Below are positions 8,472-19,191 of a DNA stretch of 64,000 nt, in pieces. The notes under the pieces are model-generated. The model was not told the origin of the DNA. It ran no database searches and saw only the letters and a program-made list of their open reading frames with translations. The translations under genes were made by a program, and so were the position numbers. The number at the start of each line of letters is the position of its first letter. Position 1 is the first letter of the stretch. The DNA is from Erythrobacter sp. SD-21 (lineage in GTDB: Bacteria; Pseudomonadota; Alphaproteobacteria; Sphingomonadales; Sphingomonadaceae): positions 62,001 to 126,000 of the forward strand of contig NZ_ABCG01000005.1 of assembly GCF_000181515.1 (NCBI RefSeq), given 5' to 3'.

Positions 8472-10832
8472 ATGCACCCCGGCAGCGCCCGTTCAGCCTT
8501 CGACCTGTTGCACCGGCTCGGCACGGGTGCCGCCGTGTTCGCGCTAGTCGCGGCCGGGCCCGCGCTCGCACAGGATGGCGCCGCCACCGGCGCCGGCACG
8601 GTCGAAGAGCCACAGGGCGAAAGCCCGAGCGACCTTCCCCCGCCCCCGGATAGCCCGGAGGACCCTTTTTTCGTCAGCGACGACAACGACCTGCCTTCGC
8701 CTCCTGCGGAATTCAACGAGGCAGGCGAACGGCAGATCGCTTTCGCCGCCGATATACTGAGCTACGATTCCGAGGCCGAGATCACGACCGCCGAAGGCAA
8801 CGTCGTGCTGCGCTCGGGCGATCGCTCGCTGCGGGCCGATTTGGTCAGCTGGAGCGGGCGAACTGGCGTGATCGTGGCAACCGGCAATGTCCGCTTCGTC
8901 GATGAGAATGGCAACCAGCTCTACACCGAACGGGTCGAACTGACCGACCAGTTCGAAGCCGGCGCGATGGAGGACTTGCTTCTGGCGCTAAGGCAGGGTG
9001 GTCGCCTCGCCGCCAATCGCGGCATTCGCGAAAGCGACGGGACGATCCTGCTCGAACAGGCCGCCTACAGCGCCTGCGCCGTGGTCTCGCCCGACGGGTG
9101 CAGCAAGGAACCGAGTTGGAAGATCACGGCCGATCGCGTCGTCTACGACCCGGCGAGCAGCCAGGTCCGCTTCCGCGGCGCCTATCTTGAGCTTTTCGGC
9201 GCGCGGATCATTCCCTTGCCTGGCCTCTCCGTGCGGACGGACGACGGCGGGGTTTCGGGCTTTCTCGTCCCCGACTTGCGCGTTTCGGAAAGCAACGGGC
9301 TCGAGGTCTCCGGCAGTTATTACATCCGGATGGCCGACAACAAGGACCTGACCCTGTCGGCCTATGTTTTCTCCAAAACCAACCCGATGGTCTCTGCCCA
9401 ATGGCGCCAGCTCACCGAGAAGGGTGCGTACCAAGTTACCGGCTATGCAACGCACAGCCGCCGCATCTCCGATTTCACCGGCCTAACCAACAATTCCGAA
9501 GCCGATCCGCGCGGGTACCTGTTCGCCAACGGGCGGTTCCAGTTCTCACCCGAATGGAGCCTGACGGGTTCGGTCCGGCTGGCGAGCGACAAGACTTTCC
9601 TGCGGCGCTACGACATCAGCCGCGACGACCGTTTGCGTTCGATGGTCGACCTCGAACGCATCGACCGCTCCTCCTATCTCTCCATCGCCGGATGGGCGAC
9701 GCAGACGCTGCGGCTCAACCAGGACCAGAACCAGGTCCCGGTGGCGCTGCCGGTGATCGACTGGCGGCGCCGGCTCGACGATCCGCTGGCCGGTGGGCAG
9801 GTAGAACTGCAACTCAACAGCCTCGCCATCATGCGCAAGCTGGGCCAGGAAACCGAGCGCGCCTTTGCCAAGGCGGAATGGAGCCGACGCACCATCACCG
9901 GCCTTGGTCAAATGGTCACGCTGACCGGTCTGCTGCGCGGCGATATCTACCATTCTGACGGGAACGAGTTCAATGAAACCGCCGCCTATCGCGGCAATCC
10001 GGGGTGGGAAACGCGCGGCGTGGCGCTGGGCGCGGTCGATGTCGAATGGCCCCTAGTGGGCGAAATTTTCGGTGGCGAGCAGGTCTTCACTCCGCGCGTG
10101 CAGCTGGTCGTCACGCCCGAAATCAAGAACCTCGCCATCCCCAACGAAGATGCGCGGGCAGTCGATCTCGAGGATTCCAACCTCTTCGCGCTCAACCGTT
10201 TTCCCGGCTACGACCGGATCGAAGACGGGGCGCGGGTTACCTACGGCTTCGATTACAAACTGCGCCGCCCGGGCTGGGAATTCTTCACGACGCTCGGCCA
10301 GTCCTACCGGCTCGACAACGACCGCGACATCCTGCCCGACGGCACGGGCCTGTCGGAAAAGGTGAGCGACTTCGTCGGCCGCACGGAAATCCGTTACCGC
10401 GATTTCCTCAAGCTCGCGCACCGGTTCCGGCTCGACAAGGACAATTTCGCAGTGCGCCGCAACGAGTTCGACGCGACTGTCGGCTCCAGCCGCACCTACG
10501 CCGAGATCGGCTATCTGCGTCTCAATCGCAATATCACCACGGTCGAGGATCTCCAGGACCGCGAGGAATTGCGCGCCGCCGTTCGCGTGGCTTTTGCCAA
10601 TTACTGGTCGGTCTTCGGATCGGGCGTCTTCAACCTTACCGACCGTGAAGAAGATCCCACCCTGTCGAGTGACGGCTTCCAGCCGATCCGCACGCGGCTC
10701 GGCGTGGCCTACCAGGACGACTGCCTTGAAATGGGCGCCACATGGCGCCGCGACTATCTTTCCGCAGGCGACGCGCGCCGGGGCGACACCTTCCAGTTGT
10801 ACTTCAGCTTGAAGAATCTGGGATTTCGCTAA
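8472..10832 (+). CDS. lptD: LPS-assembly protein LptD
   Basis: LptD is the outer-membrane barrel that places lipopolysaccharide in the outer leaflet. The 786-residue product has a signal peptide ending near AAGPALAQD, then a proline-rich linker. An LptA/OstA-like domain follows at about residues 85-190 (IAFAADILSYDSEAEITTAEG), then a large barrel rich in alternating aromatic strands. The N-terminal cysteine pair (YSACAVVSPDGCSK) and a late Cys (QDDCLEMGATW) may form disulfides. The DsbD-type gene at 53102 could matter to this. I chose the ATG at 8472, just before the signal peptide. It heads the conserved lptD-surA-pdxA-rsmA group. Confidence 0.93.
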   Translation: MHPGSARSAFDLLHRLGTGAAVFALVAAGPALAQDGAATGAGTVEEPQGESPSDLPPPPDSPEDPFFVSDDNDLPSPPAEFNEAGERQIAFAADILSYDSEAEITTAEGNVVLRSGDRSLRADLVSWSGRTGVIVATGNVRFVDENGNQLYTERVELTDQFEAGAMEDLLLALRQGGRLAANRGIRESDGTILLEQAAYSACAVVSPDGCSKEPSWKITADRVVYDPASSQVRFRGAYLELFGARIIPLPGLSVRTDDGGVSGFLVPDLRVSESNGLEVSGSYYIRMADNKDLTLSAYVFSKTNPMVSAQWRQLTEKGAYQVTGYATHSRRISDFTGLTNNSEADPRGYLFANGRFQFSPEWSLTGSVRLASDKTFLRRYDISRDDRLRSMVDLERIDRSSYLSIAGWATQTLRLNQDQNQVPVALPVIDWRRRLDDPLAGGQVELQLNSLAIMRKLGQETERAFAKAEWSRRTITGLGQMVTLTGLLRGDIYHSDGNEFNETAAYRGNPGWETRGVALGAVDVEWPLVGEIFGGEQVFTPRVQLVVTPEIKNLAIPNEDARAVDLEDSNLFALNRFPGYDRIEDGARVTYGFDYKLRRPGWEFFTTLGQSYRLDNDRDILPDGTGLSEKVSDFVGRTEIRYRDFLKLAHRFRLDKDNFAVRRNEFDATVGSSRTYAEIGYLRLNRNITTVEDLQDREELRAAVRVAFANYWSVFGSGVFNLTDREEDPTLSSDGFQPIRTRLGVAYQDDCLEMGATWRRDYLSAGDARRGDTFQLYFSLKNLGFR

Positions 10833-10958
10833 GGGGGGCGTGTTGGCAGCGCCGCCCAAACGCGCTATCCGCCCCGCGCAATCAGCTACGGTTAAGCCTG
10901 CCAAGGCCACACCTTAGCCTATTCGGGCGCCATTTGCGCGCCGCAAGGGAATACAAGC

Positions 10959-12305
10959 GTGAACGCAACTATCGTTTCGAAACTGCTGGGCCTGTCCGCT
11001 GCCATGGGGCTGGCCGTTGCTGCCCCTGCCACCGCTCAGTCGCAGGGCCCTGCCCCGCAAGCCGACCCGCTCGGCCTGCCCGCCCAGCCGACCATGCTCG
11101 CCACGGCCAATCCCAATGTCCGCAAGGCCACCGCGGTCGTGAACGGCTATGTCATCACCGGCACAGACCTCGATCAGCGCCTCGCGCTGCTGGTCAATGC
11201 CAACCAGACCGAAATCCCGGCCGAGGAACTGCAGCGCGTGCGAGCGCAGGTGCTGCGCAATCTGATTGACGAAACGCTGCAGATCCAGGCGGCCGAAGCA
11301 GAAGAAATCGTCATTTCGGATGCCGAGGTGGAGCAGACCTTCGCCCGCGTCGCCGCACAGAACAACCAGCGGCCCGAGGACATGGAAAATTATCTCGCCT
11401 CGATCGGTTCTTCGAGCGCCTCGCTCAAGCGCCAGATCCGGGGCGAGCTCGCATGGCAGCGCCTGCTGCGCCAGAAAGTCTCGTTCTTCGTCAACGTGTC
11501 GGCCGAAGAGGTCAACGAGCTGATGGAACGGCTCGAAGCCGCGAAGGGTACGGATGAGTACTGGTTGTGGGAAATCTTCATGTCCGCCACACCGGAAAAC
11601 GATGCCGCCGTGCAGGCCAACGCGCAGAAGATCATGGAACAGCTGCGCCAAGGCGGCAGCTTCGTCGCCTATGCGCGCCAGTTCTCCGAGGCGTCGACTG
11701 CAGCCGTGGGTGGCGATCTCGACTGGATCCACCTCGCGCAGCTCGGCGATCCGCAGCTCGAGACGGTGGTTGCACAGATGGAAGCCGGCCAACTCGTGGG
11801 TCCGATCAAGATCCCCGGCGGCTACTGGATCGTCTACCTGCGCGACAAGCGCCAGGTCCTGATGGCCGACCCACGTGACGCCATGCTCAGCCTGAAGCAG
11901 ATCCAGATCGACTTCGATCCGGCGGCCGCGCCCGAGGTCAACAAGCAGAAGCTCGATGCCTTTACTCAAGGCGTTTCAACCATGCGTGGCTGCGGCAGCG
12001 CCGATGAAATCGCTTCTTCGCTGGGTGCGAGCGTGGTGACCAACGACCAGATTCGTGCCCGCGCCCTCCCGGAGCAGCTGCAGAACATCATGCTCTCGCT
12101 CCAGATCGGCGAGACGACGCCGCCCTTCGGTTCGCTGGAGGAAGGCGTGCGCGTGCTGATGCTCTGCGGTCGTGACGATCCGGAAAGCAGCGAAGGCCCG
12201 AACTTCGACGAGCTAATGGCGCAGATCGAGGATGAGCGCATCAACAAGGCTGCCCAGCGTTACCTGCGCGACCTGCGCAACGACGCCTACATCGAATACA
12301 ATTGA
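10959..12305 (+). CDS. surA: Periplasmic peptidyl-prolyl isomerase/chaperone SurA
   Basis: SurA escorts outer-membrane barrels, LptD among them, across the periplasm. The 448-residue product begins at GTG 10959 with a signal peptide (ending PATAQSQG). It has an N-terminal SurA chaperone helix region (residues about 50-180, VVNGYVITGTDLDQRL), then one parvulin domain (about 200-300, YWLWEIFMSATPEND to GYWIVYLRDKRQ). A degenerate C-terminal part continues to residue 448. Only one parvulin domain is obvious, as is common in alphaproteobacteria. It overlaps pdxA at the stop. Confidence 0.92.
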   Translation: MNATIVSKLLGLSAAMGLAVAAPATAQSQGPAPQADPLGLPAQPTMLATANPNVRKATAVVNGYVITGTDLDQRLALLVNANQTEIPAEELQRVRAQVLRNLIDETLQIQAAEAEEIVISDAEVEQTFARVAAQNNQRPEDMENYLASIGSSSASLKRQIRGELAWQRLLRQKVSFFVNVSAEEVNELMERLEAAKGTDEYWLWEIFMSATPENDAAVQANAQKIMEQLRQGGSFVAYARQFSEASTAAVGGDLDWIHLAQLGDPQLETVVAQMEAGQLVGPIKIPGGYWIVYLRDKRQVLMADPRDAMLSLKQIQIDFDPAAAPEVNKQKLDAFTQGVSTMRGCGSADEIASSLGASVVTNDQIRARALPEQLQNIMLSLQIGETTPPFGSLEEGVRVLMLCGRDDPESSEGPNFDELMAQIEDERINKAAQRYLRDLRNDAYIEYN

Positions 12306-13315
12306 GCGCCGCCCCGCTTCCCCTCGCCGTCTCTCTCGGCGATCCGGCGGGAATCGGGCCGGAACTGATTGCAGAAGGTTGGGCGCAGCGTGAAAAGCGC
12401 GCTGTGCCCGCTTTCTTCGTGGTCGGCGGCGCGCAGGTGCTGGCCGCCGCCGCGCTGACACGCGCGCTGCGGGTTCCGGTGGAGCGGGTTTCTACGCCTG
12501 CCGAAGCGCTCGAGGTGTGGGACCACGCCCTCCCCGTGCTCGGCGCGGACGATGCGGATTATACCCCCGGCAAGCCTAAAGAAAGCGGAGCGCGGCTGGC
12601 GCTCTTTTCGCTGGTTGAGGCCACCAGCCGGGCCGCCATGGGCGAGGCTCGCGGCCTCGTCACCGCACCCATCGCCAAGAGCCACCTTGCGCAGGCCGGA
12701 TTCACCCAGCCCGGCCAGACCGAATTCCTCGCCGACGCCTTCGGTCGCCCGCGCGAGGATGCGGTCATGATGCTGGCTGGCCCGAATCTGCGCGCGGTTC
12801 CGCTCACCGTGCATTGCGCGCTGGCCGAGGTCCCCGAGCTGATCACCAAGGACCTTATCCTCCACCGCGCCCGGATCGTGCACGAAGCGCTGCGGAAGGA
12901 TTTCGGGATCGACACCCCCCGCATCGCCGTTTGCGGCCTCAATCCCCATGCGGGCGAGGACGGCCGCTTTGGCGACGAGGAGCAATTCGTCATCGGCCCG
13001 GCCGTCGCCGAGCTGGAGAAGGAAGGCCTCGACATTACCGGCCCACACCCCGGCGATGCGCTGTTCACCCCGCGCGCGCGCAAGTCCTATGACGCCGCCA
13101 TCGCCATGTATCACGACCAGGCGCTGATCCCGCTCAAGGCGCTCGATTTTGACGAGGGGGTAAATGTCACTTTGGGCCTGCCCATCGTTCGTACCAGCCC
13201 CGATCACGGCACCGCCTTCGATATCGCCGGCAAGGGCAAGGCCGATCCCGGCGCCATGATCGCCGCCCTGAGACTTGCGGGCGAGATGGCCGACCGGCGC
13301 GCCCAGAATGGCTGA
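12302..13315 (+). CDS. pdxA: 4-hydroxythreonine-4-phosphate dehydrogenase
   Basis: PdxA oxidises 4-hydroxythreonine phosphate in the DXP-dependent route to pyridoxal phosphate, using NAD and a metal ion. The 337-residue protein starts at TTG 12302, overlapping the surA stop (TTGA). It shows [26 protein letters not shown] (active-site Lys), the metal His segment [22 protein letters not shown] and [13 protein letters not shown] with the late metal histidine. The C-terminal [20 protein letters not shown] is the family signature. Confidence 0.96.
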   Translation: MSAAPLPLAVSLGDPAGIGPELIAEGWAQREKRAVPAFFVVGGAQVLAAAALTRALRVPVERVSTPAEALEVWDHALPVLGADDADYTPGKPKESGARLALFSLVEATSRAAMGEARGLVTAPIAKSHLAQAGFTQPGQTEFLADAFGRPREDAVMMLAGPNLRAVPLTVHCALAEVPELITKDLILHRARIVHEALRKDFGIDTPRIAVCGLNPHAGEDGRFGDEEQFVIGPAVAELEKEGLDITGPHPGDALFTPRARKSYDAAIAMYHDQALIPLKALDFDEGVNVTLGLPIVRTSPDHGTAFDIAGKGKADPGAMIAALRLAGEMADRRAQNG

Positions 13316-14129
13316 CCTTCCCCCTCTACGCGAAGTGATCGCGCGCCACGGGCTTTCCGCCAGCAAGGCGCTGGGGCAGAATTTCCTCTTCGATCAGCAA
13401 CTGCTCGACCGGATCGCGGCGCTGCCCGGCGCTCTTGCCGGAAGGCGCGTGCTCGAGATCGGTCCGGGCCCGGGAGGCCTGACCCGCGCGCTGCTGAAGG
13501 CCGGAGCCGAAGTCACGGCCATCGAAATGGACGAGCGCTGCCTGCCGGCTCTCGCCGAACTGGGCGAGGCCTATCCCGGCAAGCTCGAGGTGATCCGCGG
13601 CGACGCGCTGAAGCTGGACCATGACGCAATCATGGGCGGCGAGCCCTACGCCATCCTTTCCAACCTTCCCTACAACGTTGGCACGGCGCTGTTCACACGC
13701 TGGATGGGGGGTGAGGCATGGCCGCCGCTGTGGACTTCGCTCACGCTGATGTTCCAGCAGGAAGTCGCCCAGCGGATCGTCGCCAAGTCCGGCACTTCGG
13801 CCTACGGGCGCCTTAGCGTGCTCGCCCAGTGGCGCGCGCAGGCGAAACTGGCGATGAAAGTCCACCGCAGCGCCTTCACCCCGCCGCCCAAGGTGATGAG
13901 CGCCATCGTCCACGTCGAACCGGGCGCAATGCCGGAAGGCGTGTCGGCAAAGGTCCTCGAGCGCCTCACCGAAACCTCCTTCGGCCAGCGCCGCAAGATG
14001 CTGCGCCAGAGTTTGAAGGGCGTGGCAGGAGCGGTCGATACGCTCGAAACCCTCGGCATCGATTCGCAACGACGCGCAGAAACACTTTCGATCGAGGAAT
14101 TCGTCGCTCTCGCCCGCGCGCTAACCTAG
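13308..14129 (+). CDS. rsmA: 16S rRNA dimethyladenosine transferase
   Basis: RsmA (KsgA) dimethylates two adjacent adenines near the 3' end of 16S rRNA during late 30S assembly. The 273-residue product has the SAM site [16 protein letters not shown], the acidic loop [14 protein letters not shown] [10 protein letters not shown], the catalytic NLPYNVGT and the family C-terminal helical domain. The ATG at 13308 overlaps the pdxA stop by 8 bases, and a longer frame upstream lies inside pdxA. The last 9 bases overlap the convergent PilZ gene. Confidence 0.96.
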   Translation: MADLPPLREVIARHGLSASKALGQNFLFDQQLLDRIAALPGALAGRRVLEIGPGPGGLTRALLKAGAEVTAIEMDERCLPALAELGEAYPGKLEVIRGDALKLDHDAIMGGEPYAILSNLPYNVGTALFTRWMGGEAWPPLWTSLTLMFQQEVAQRIVAKSGTSAYGRLSVLAQWRAQAKLAMKVHRSAFTPPPKVMSAIVHVEPGAMPEGVSAKVLERLTETSFGQRRKMLRQSLKGVAGAVDTLETLGIDSQRRAETLSIEEFVALARALT

Positions 14130-14672
14130 TCGGGCACGTTCCTGTTGGGCCAGTTTGCGGAGCAGCTGGGCCGCGATGTCGAGTGTTTGCAACTCCTCGG
14201 TCAGGCGCATCACGAGGTCCATGTCTTCTGACAAGGTGTCGGCCAGGTCGTCGAGCGAACCGGCTACGCGGTGCATGTCGTCGGCGGTGATGTAGCTGTT
14301 GTGCAACGGCGCTTTGCTTTCGCGCACCGGACCGCGCTCCCGCATTTCCTCCATCAGGCGCTGGAAGGCGTTGTCGACCGATTGCTGCGGCTCCGTATCG
14401 GGGAACCAGTCCTCGACCACCGTGCGCTGGGAGAAGGACACGCCCGCTTGGTCGGCGCTGCGCCAGACGATCTTGCCGGGCACACACAGCGCGCCGCGGC
14501 GCAATTCGACCTCATAGCCCACAAGCGGCAGGGTCTCGCCCTCGATCAGCGCCCCGATCGGCGACATGTTACACAGGCGCACGACGCCCGATCCGGGTTG
14601 CGAGTGCACGCTGGCGCGCACGAACAGGTCGATCCGCTCCTCGCGGCGTTGTTTCAAATCTGCGGCGGGCAA
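14121..14672 (-). CDS. PilZ-domain protein, possible c-di-GMP receptor
   Basis: The first ~95 residues form a PilZ domain. An RxxxR motif sits at the start (QRREERIDL), and NMSPIGA, the (D/N)xSxxG motif, follows about 20 residues later, both needed for c-di-GMP binding. A C-terminal ~85 residues with heptad-like helices ([21 protein letters not shown]) may be an output or dimer module. The start is TTG at 14672 (AGGGA upstream), since no earlier ATG fits. The target is unknown, and nothing in the neighbourhood (rsmA, glcB) points to motility or polysaccharide. Confidence 0.85.
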   Translation of the reverse strand: MPAADLKQRREERIDLFVRASVHSQPGSGVVRLCNMSPIGALIEGETLPLVGYEVELRRGALCVPGKIVWRSADQAGVSFSQRTVVEDWFPDTEPQQSVDNAFQRLMEEMRERGPVRESKAPLHNSYITADDMHRVAGSLDDLADTLSEDMDLVMRLTEELQTLDIAAQLLRKLAQQERARLG

Positions 14673-14739
14673 GTCTGGCGATCCCTTTCTTATCCTGCCT
14701 GCCTAGCCACAAAGATTTACGATATGCTTGATGCCACGT

Positions 14740-16836
14740 TCAGCATTGCGCCTTCCTGCGCAGGCGCCACTGGTGCAGCAGCGGCTCGGTATAGCCGCTG
14801 GGCTGCTCCACGCCCTTGAAAATCAGGTCCTTGGCCGCGCTGAAGGCCGGGCCGTCCTCGTTCCCGAGCAGCGGCTCGTAAAAAGGATCGCCCGCGTTCT
14901 GTTCGTCGACCTTGGCGGCCATCCGGCGCAGCGAATCCATCACCTGATCCTCGGTGATCACCCCGTGGAGCAGCCAGTTGGCGATATGCTGGCTGGAAAT
15001 GCGCAGCGTGGCGCGGTCTTCCATCAGGCCGACATCGCCCAAGTCCGGCACCTTGGAGCAGCCGACACCCTGATCGATCCAGCGCACCACGTAACCGAGC
15101 AGGCCTTGGCAGTTGTTGTCGAGCTCTGCGCGGATTTCTTCCTTGGACCAATTCGTACCCTCGGCGAGCGGGATAGTGAGGAGGTCGCCGAGGCCCGGCA
15201 CCTCGCCGAGACCCTGCTGTATCGCGAACACATCTTCGCGGTGATAGTGGATGGCGTGCAGCGTGGCCGCCGTCGGGCTCGGCACCCAGGCCGTGTTGGC
15301 GCCCGCGCGCAAGTGGCCGATCTTCTCGAGCATCATCTGTCCCATCAGGTCGGGCGCGGCCCACATGCCCTTGCCGATCTGCGCGCGGCCCGAAAGGCCA
15401 TGGCGCAAGCCGATACCGACGTTTCGAGCCTCATAGGCCTTGAGCCAGGCAGAATTCTTCATCTCGCCCTTGCGCATCATCGGTCCGGCCCGCATCGAGG
15501 TGTGGATCTCGTCGCCCGTGCGGTCGAGGAACCCGGTGTTGATGAAGACGATCCGGTCCTTCACCGCATGGATGCAGGCGGCAAGATTGGCGGATGTGCG
15601 GCGTTCTTCGTCCATCACGCCGACCTTGATCGTGTGGCGCGGCAGGTCGAGCAAATCCTCCACCGCATCGAACAGATCGTTGGTGAAGGCGCATTCTTCG
15701 GGTCCGTGCATCTTGGGCTTCACGATGTAGATCGAACCCTCGCGGCTGTTGCCGTAGGTGCCCAGCCCCGCGATGTCCTGCGCCGAAATCGCGCTGGTCA
15801 TCACCGCGTCGAGGATGCCCTCGGGAATCTCCGCGCCATCCCAGCGCATCGCCGGGTTGGTCATCAAATGGCCGACGTTGCGCACGAACATCAGGCTGCG
15901 GCCCGGAAGCGCGCGCTGCGTATCCGAAGTGTCGGTATAGGTCATGTCGGCGGCCAGTTTGCGCGTGACCGTCTTCCCGCCCTTTTCGAAGCTGTCCGAC
16001 AGATCGCCGCGGATAATGCCCAGCCAGTTGCGATAGGCGGTAAGCTTGTCCTCGGCATCGACGGCCGCCACCGAATCCTCGCAATCGGCGATGGTGGTCA
16101 GCGCTGCTTCCAGCACGATGTCGGAAATGCCTGCCTTGTCGGACTTGCCGATAGGGCTTTCGGCATCGAACTGCACTTCGATATGAAGGCCGTTGTTGCG
16201 GAACAGGAGGCCCTTGTCGGTTGTCCCGACAACTTGCCCCTCGTCCTTCAACACGATGTCGTCGCGCCCTCCGACTTCGGCCCAGCTCCGGTCGGTCAGC
16301 GGCAGCGTCTCGTCGAGGAAACGGCGCCCCTCGGCGATCACCGCCGCGCCGCGATCCTCGTCATAGCCGCCGGGCCGTGCGGGCTGCGCGTCGAGCGTGT
16401 CGGTGCCGTAGAACGCATCGTAAAGGCTTCCCCAGCGCGCGTTAGCCGCGTTGAGCAGGAAACGCGCGTTGAGGATCGGCACGACCAGCTGGGGCCCCGC
16501 CATGGTCGCGATCTCGGGATCGACATTATCAGTCCCAATGGTGAACTGGCCCGGCTCGGGGACGAGGTAGCCGATCTCCTCCAGAAAGGCGCGATAGACG
16601 TCCGCATCATGCGGCTGGCCGGCGCGCTTCTGATGCCAGGCGTCGATTTTTGCCTGAAGCTCCTCGCGCTTTTCCAGCAGCGCGGCGTTGCGTGGGGCGA
16701 ATTCGCCCAGCAGGCGTGCGAGGCCGTGCCAGAAGGTTTCCGGGTCGCGGCCGAGCGGCGCCAGCACCTCTTCCTCGACGAAGGTCGCCAAGACGGGATC
16801 GGTTTCGATACCGGCGCGGGTCACGTATTGGGTCAT
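14740..16836 (-). CDS. glcB: Malate synthase G
   Basis: GlcB condenses glyoxylate with acetyl-CoA to malate, the second step of the glyoxylate shunt. The 698-residue length fits the G isoform rather than the shorter A form. It begins [14 protein letters not shown], holds the [16 protein letters not shown] acidic site, [20 protein letters not shown] with the catalytic Arg, and [17 protein letters not shown] near residue 450. The gene stands alone, with PilZ behind it and the ast segment divergent. No isocitrate lyase lies in the window. Confidence 0.97.
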   Translation of the reverse strand: MTQYVTRAGIETDPVLATFVEEEVLAPLGRDPETFWHGLARLLGEFAPRNAALLEKREELQAKIDAWHQKRAGQPHDADVYRAFLEEIGYLVPEPGQFTIGTDNVDPEIATMAGPQLVVPILNARFLLNAANARWGSLYDAFYGTDTLDAQPARPGGYDEDRGAAVIAEGRRFLDETLPLTDRSWAEVGGRDDIVLKDEGQVVGTTDKGLLFRNNGLHIEVQFDAESPIGKSDKAGISDIVLEAALTTIADCEDSVAAVDAEDKLTAYRNWLGIIRGDLSDSFEKGGKTVTRKLAADMTYTDTSDTQRALPGRSLMFVRNVGHLMTNPAMRWDGAEIPEGILDAVMTSAISAQDIAGLGTYGNSREGSIYIVKPKMHGPEECAFTNDLFDAVEDLLDLPRHTIKVGVMDEERRTSANLAACIHAVKDRIVFINTGFLDRTGDEIHTSMRAGPMMRKGEMKNSAWLKAYEARNVGIGLRHGLSGRAQIGKGMWAAPDLMGQMMLEKIGHLRAGANTAWVPSPTAATLHAIHYHREDVFAIQQGLGEVPGLGDLLTIPLAEGTNWSKEEIRAELDNNCQGLLGYVVRWIDQGVGCSKVPDLGDVGLMEDRATLRISSQHIANWLLHGVITEDQVMDSLRRMAAKVDEQNAGDPFYEPLLGNEDGPAFSAAKDLIFKGVEQPSGYTEPLLHQWRLRRKAQC

Positions 16837-16925
16837 GGAACTCCTTGAGGGTTATCGAGCGATTAGCGATGTGGACCCGGGGAGGAGTTGCACGACCTAT
16901 GCCGCCAGCCGTTGACGAATGCAAG

Positions 16926-16949
16926 GCGCGGGGTGGACTTGCCCCGCGC
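16926..16949 (+). promoter_or_regulatory. GC-rich hairpin in the leader of the ast segment
   Basis: GCGCGGGG at 16926-16933 pairs perfectly with CCCCGCGC at 16942-16949 around an 8-base loop. It ends 20 bases before the M20 hydrolase ATG, in the glcB/M20 divergent gap. It lacks a T tract, so a leader structure is more likely than a terminator. Confidence 0.45.
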
Positions 16950-16969
16950 GAGCCTTAAGGAAGTTGCCG

Positions 16970-18178
16970 ATGAAACCGGATAGCGCCCCCCAAACCCTTC
17001 TCGACGCGATCGATGCGGACACAATGCTGTCCGAAGTACAGGATTGGGCGGCAATCAACACCGGCACGGCGAATATCGAAGGCCTTGCAAAAATGGCCGG
17101 CGTGCTAGCCGATGCTTTCTCTGCCCTTCCCGGAGAAGTGGAGCTTGTCGATCCCGCGCAAGTGACCGCTATTTCCGCAGAAGGGCGCGAGTTCGAAAAG
17201 CCGCATGGCCAGCACATGGTGCTGCGCGTTCGCCCCGAGGCAGAGCGCCGCTTCGTGCTCACTGGCCACATGGACACGGTCTTCCCCGTCGACCATCCGT
17301 TCCAAGACGTGAAATGGCTCGACGACGAGACGATCAACGGCCCCGGCACCGCCGACATGAAGGGGGGGCTCAACATCATCCTCCACACGCTCAAGACCTT
17401 CGAGACGATGGAGTGCTCTGCCCGTGTCGGTTACGATGTGATGATCAATTCCGACGAAGAAACCGGTAGTCTCGCCAGCCGCGGTCTGATCGAGGAATTG
17501 GCCCGCGGGAAATACGCGGCGCTGACCTATGAACCCTCTGCGCTGCCCGACGGCACCCTCGCCCATGCGCGCGGCGGAACGGGCAATTACTCCATCACAA
17601 TCTCCGGACGCAGCGCCCATGCGGGCCGCAACCCGCACGAAGGCCGCAACGCCATCGTCGCCGCCAGCGATCTCGTGCTGCGGATAAAGGCGCTCGAGGC
17701 CGAAGAAATCACGGTGAACCCTGCCAAGATCGAGGGCGGCGCGGCCAACAACGTCGTGCCCGACCTTGCCATTCTGCGTTTCAACATCCGCCCAAAATCG
17801 ACCGATGCGATGAACCGCTTCGACGGCGAACTCGATGCCGTCCTGCGCCTCATCGAGGCCGAACACGAGGTCGGCATTCACCGCCACGGCGGCGTGACCC
17901 GTCCGCCGAAGCCGGTCGACGAGAAGGCCCAGCGCCTGTTCGACCTCGTCAAGGCATGCGGCGCCGAGCTTGGCCAGACCATCGGCTGGAAACCGACCGG
18001 CGGCGTATGCGATGGCAACAACATCGCTGCCACCGGCGTGCCCGTGGTCGATACGATGGGTGTGCGCGGCGGCGCCATTCACTCACCCGACGAATTCATG
18101 ATTGTCCCTTCGCTGCGGGAACGCGCGGCCCTGAGCGCGCTGGTCCTGTCGAAGCTGTCCACCGGAGACCATTTGTGA
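16970..18178 (+). CDS. M20 family metallohydrolase, possibly succinylglutamate or acyl-amino-acid hydrolase
   Basis: The 402-residue product has the M20 zinc layout: LTGHMDTVFP (His, Asp), GPGTADMKGG (bridging Asp), NSDEETGS (catalytic and metal Glu) and a late His in GAIHSPDEF. The mid domain with SGRSAHAGRNPHEGRNAI is the usual dimerisation insert. M20 enzymes cut acyl-amino acids or peptides. Its ATG at 16970 begins a run that overlaps astA (GTGA), so it belongs to the arginine succinyltransferase operon. There it could remove succinate from succinylglutamate in place of AstE. That role is an inference from position only. Confidence 0.85.
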   Translation: MKPDSAPQTLLDAIDADTMLSEVQDWAAINTGTANIEGLAKMAGVLADAFSALPGEVELVDPAQVTAISAEGREFEKPHGQHMVLRVRPEAERRFVLTGHMDTVFPVDHPFQDVKWLDDETINGPGTADMKGGLNIILHTLKTFETMECSARVGYDVMINSDEETGSLASRGLIEELARGKYAALTYEPSALPDGTLAHARGGTGNYSITISGRSAHAGRNPHEGRNAIVAASDLVLRIKALEAEEITVNPAKIEGGAANNVVPDLAILRFNIRPKSTDAMNRFDGELDAVLRLIEAEHEVGIHRHGGVTRPPKPVDEKAQRLFDLVKACGAELGQTIGWKPTGGVCDGNNIAATGVPVVDTMGVRGGAIHSPDEFMIVPSLRERAALSALVLSKLSTGDHL

Positions 18179-19191
18179 CCTTCCGCCTGCGCGCCGCGCA
18201 TATTACCGATCTCGAACATCTCTACGAAATGGCCAAGCTCACCGGCGGCGGGTTCACCAACCTGCCCGCCGACAAGGCCGCATTGACCAAGAAGCTCGAA
18301 CGCGCCGATGCGGCCTTTTCGCGCACCGAGGACACGCTGGGCGACGATATCTTCACGCTGGTGCTGGAAAATATCGAAACCGGCCAGGTCCGCGGCACCT
18401 GCCAGGTGTTCAGCCAGGTCGGCCAGCAATGGCCCTTTTACAGTTACCGCCTCAACACGCTGACACAACACAGCCAGGAACTCGACCGCACGGTACGCGC
18501 CGAACTGCTGAGCCTCGTCACCGATCTCGAAGGCTCCTCCGAAGTCGGCGGGCTGTTCCTCCACCCGGGCGAGCGTGCCGGCGGCCTTGGCCTGCTGCTC
18601 GCGCGTAGCCGCTATCTCTTCATCGCCATGCATCGCAGCCGCTTTTCCGACCGCATCCTCGCCGAACTGCGTGGCGTGATCGACGATCGCGGCGGCTCCC
18701 CCTTCTGGGATGGCGTGGCGGGCCGCTTCTTCGGCATGACCTTTCAGGAAGCAGACTATTTCAACGCCACCAACGGCAACCAGTTCATCGCTGATTTGAT
18801 GCCCAAGCACCCGGTCTATGTCGAAATGCTGAGCGAGGAAGCGCGCAAGGTCATCGGCGTGCCCCACCCCAGTGGCCGTGCCGCGATGCGGATGCTCGAG
18901 AACGAAGGCTTCGCCTATGAAGGCTATGTCGACATATTCGACGGTGGCCCCTCGATGACCGCGCGCACCGACAATGTGAAAAGCGTGAAGGAGGCGAAAC
19001 CCGCCAGGGTAAGCGCCATCGATCTCGACATTGGCGAGCGCGCGCTTATCGCGAGTGGCGAATTGGGCGGGTTCAAATCGGCGTATGGCATGCGCGAATT
19101 CGGCGAGGATGGCAGCGTCAGCATCGACGAGATCAGCGCGAAAGCGCTGGAAGTGGGCGTGGGCGATACAGTCTGGAGCGTTGCGCGATGA
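18175..19191 (+). CDS. astA: Arginine N-succinyltransferase
   Basis: AstA transfers succinyl from succinyl-CoA to arginine, the first step of the AST pathway that uses arginine as a nitrogen and carbon source. The 338-residue protein begins VTFRLRAAHITDLEHL at GTG 18175, overlapping the previous stop. It has the family pattern LFLHPGERAGGLGLLLARSR, the GNAT-like ADYFNATNGNQFIADLMPKHP and MLENEGFAYEGYVDIFDGGP. It is followed directly by astB with an ATGA overlap. AstC, AstD and AstE are not in the window. Confidence 0.95.
   Translation: MTFRLRAAHITDLEHLYEMAKLTGGGFTNLPADKAALTKKLERADAAFSRTEDTLGDDIFTLVLENIETGQVRGTCQVFSQVGQQWPFYSYRLNTLTQHSQELDRTVRAELLSLVTDLEGSSEVGGLFLHPGERAGGLGLLLARSRYLFIAMHRSRFSDRILAELRGVIDDRGGSPFWDGVAGRFFGMTFQEADYFNATNGNQFIADLMPKHPVYVEMLSEEARKVIGVPHPSGRAAMRMLENEGFAYEGYVDIFDGGPSMTARTDNVKSVKEAKPARVSAIDLDIGERALIASGELGGFKSAYGMREFGEDGSVSIDEISAKALEVGVGDTVWSVAR

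Noticed and set aside
10914-11969. A 351-codon minus-strand frame
   Set aside because: It is antisense to surA and shows no signal, motif or start context.
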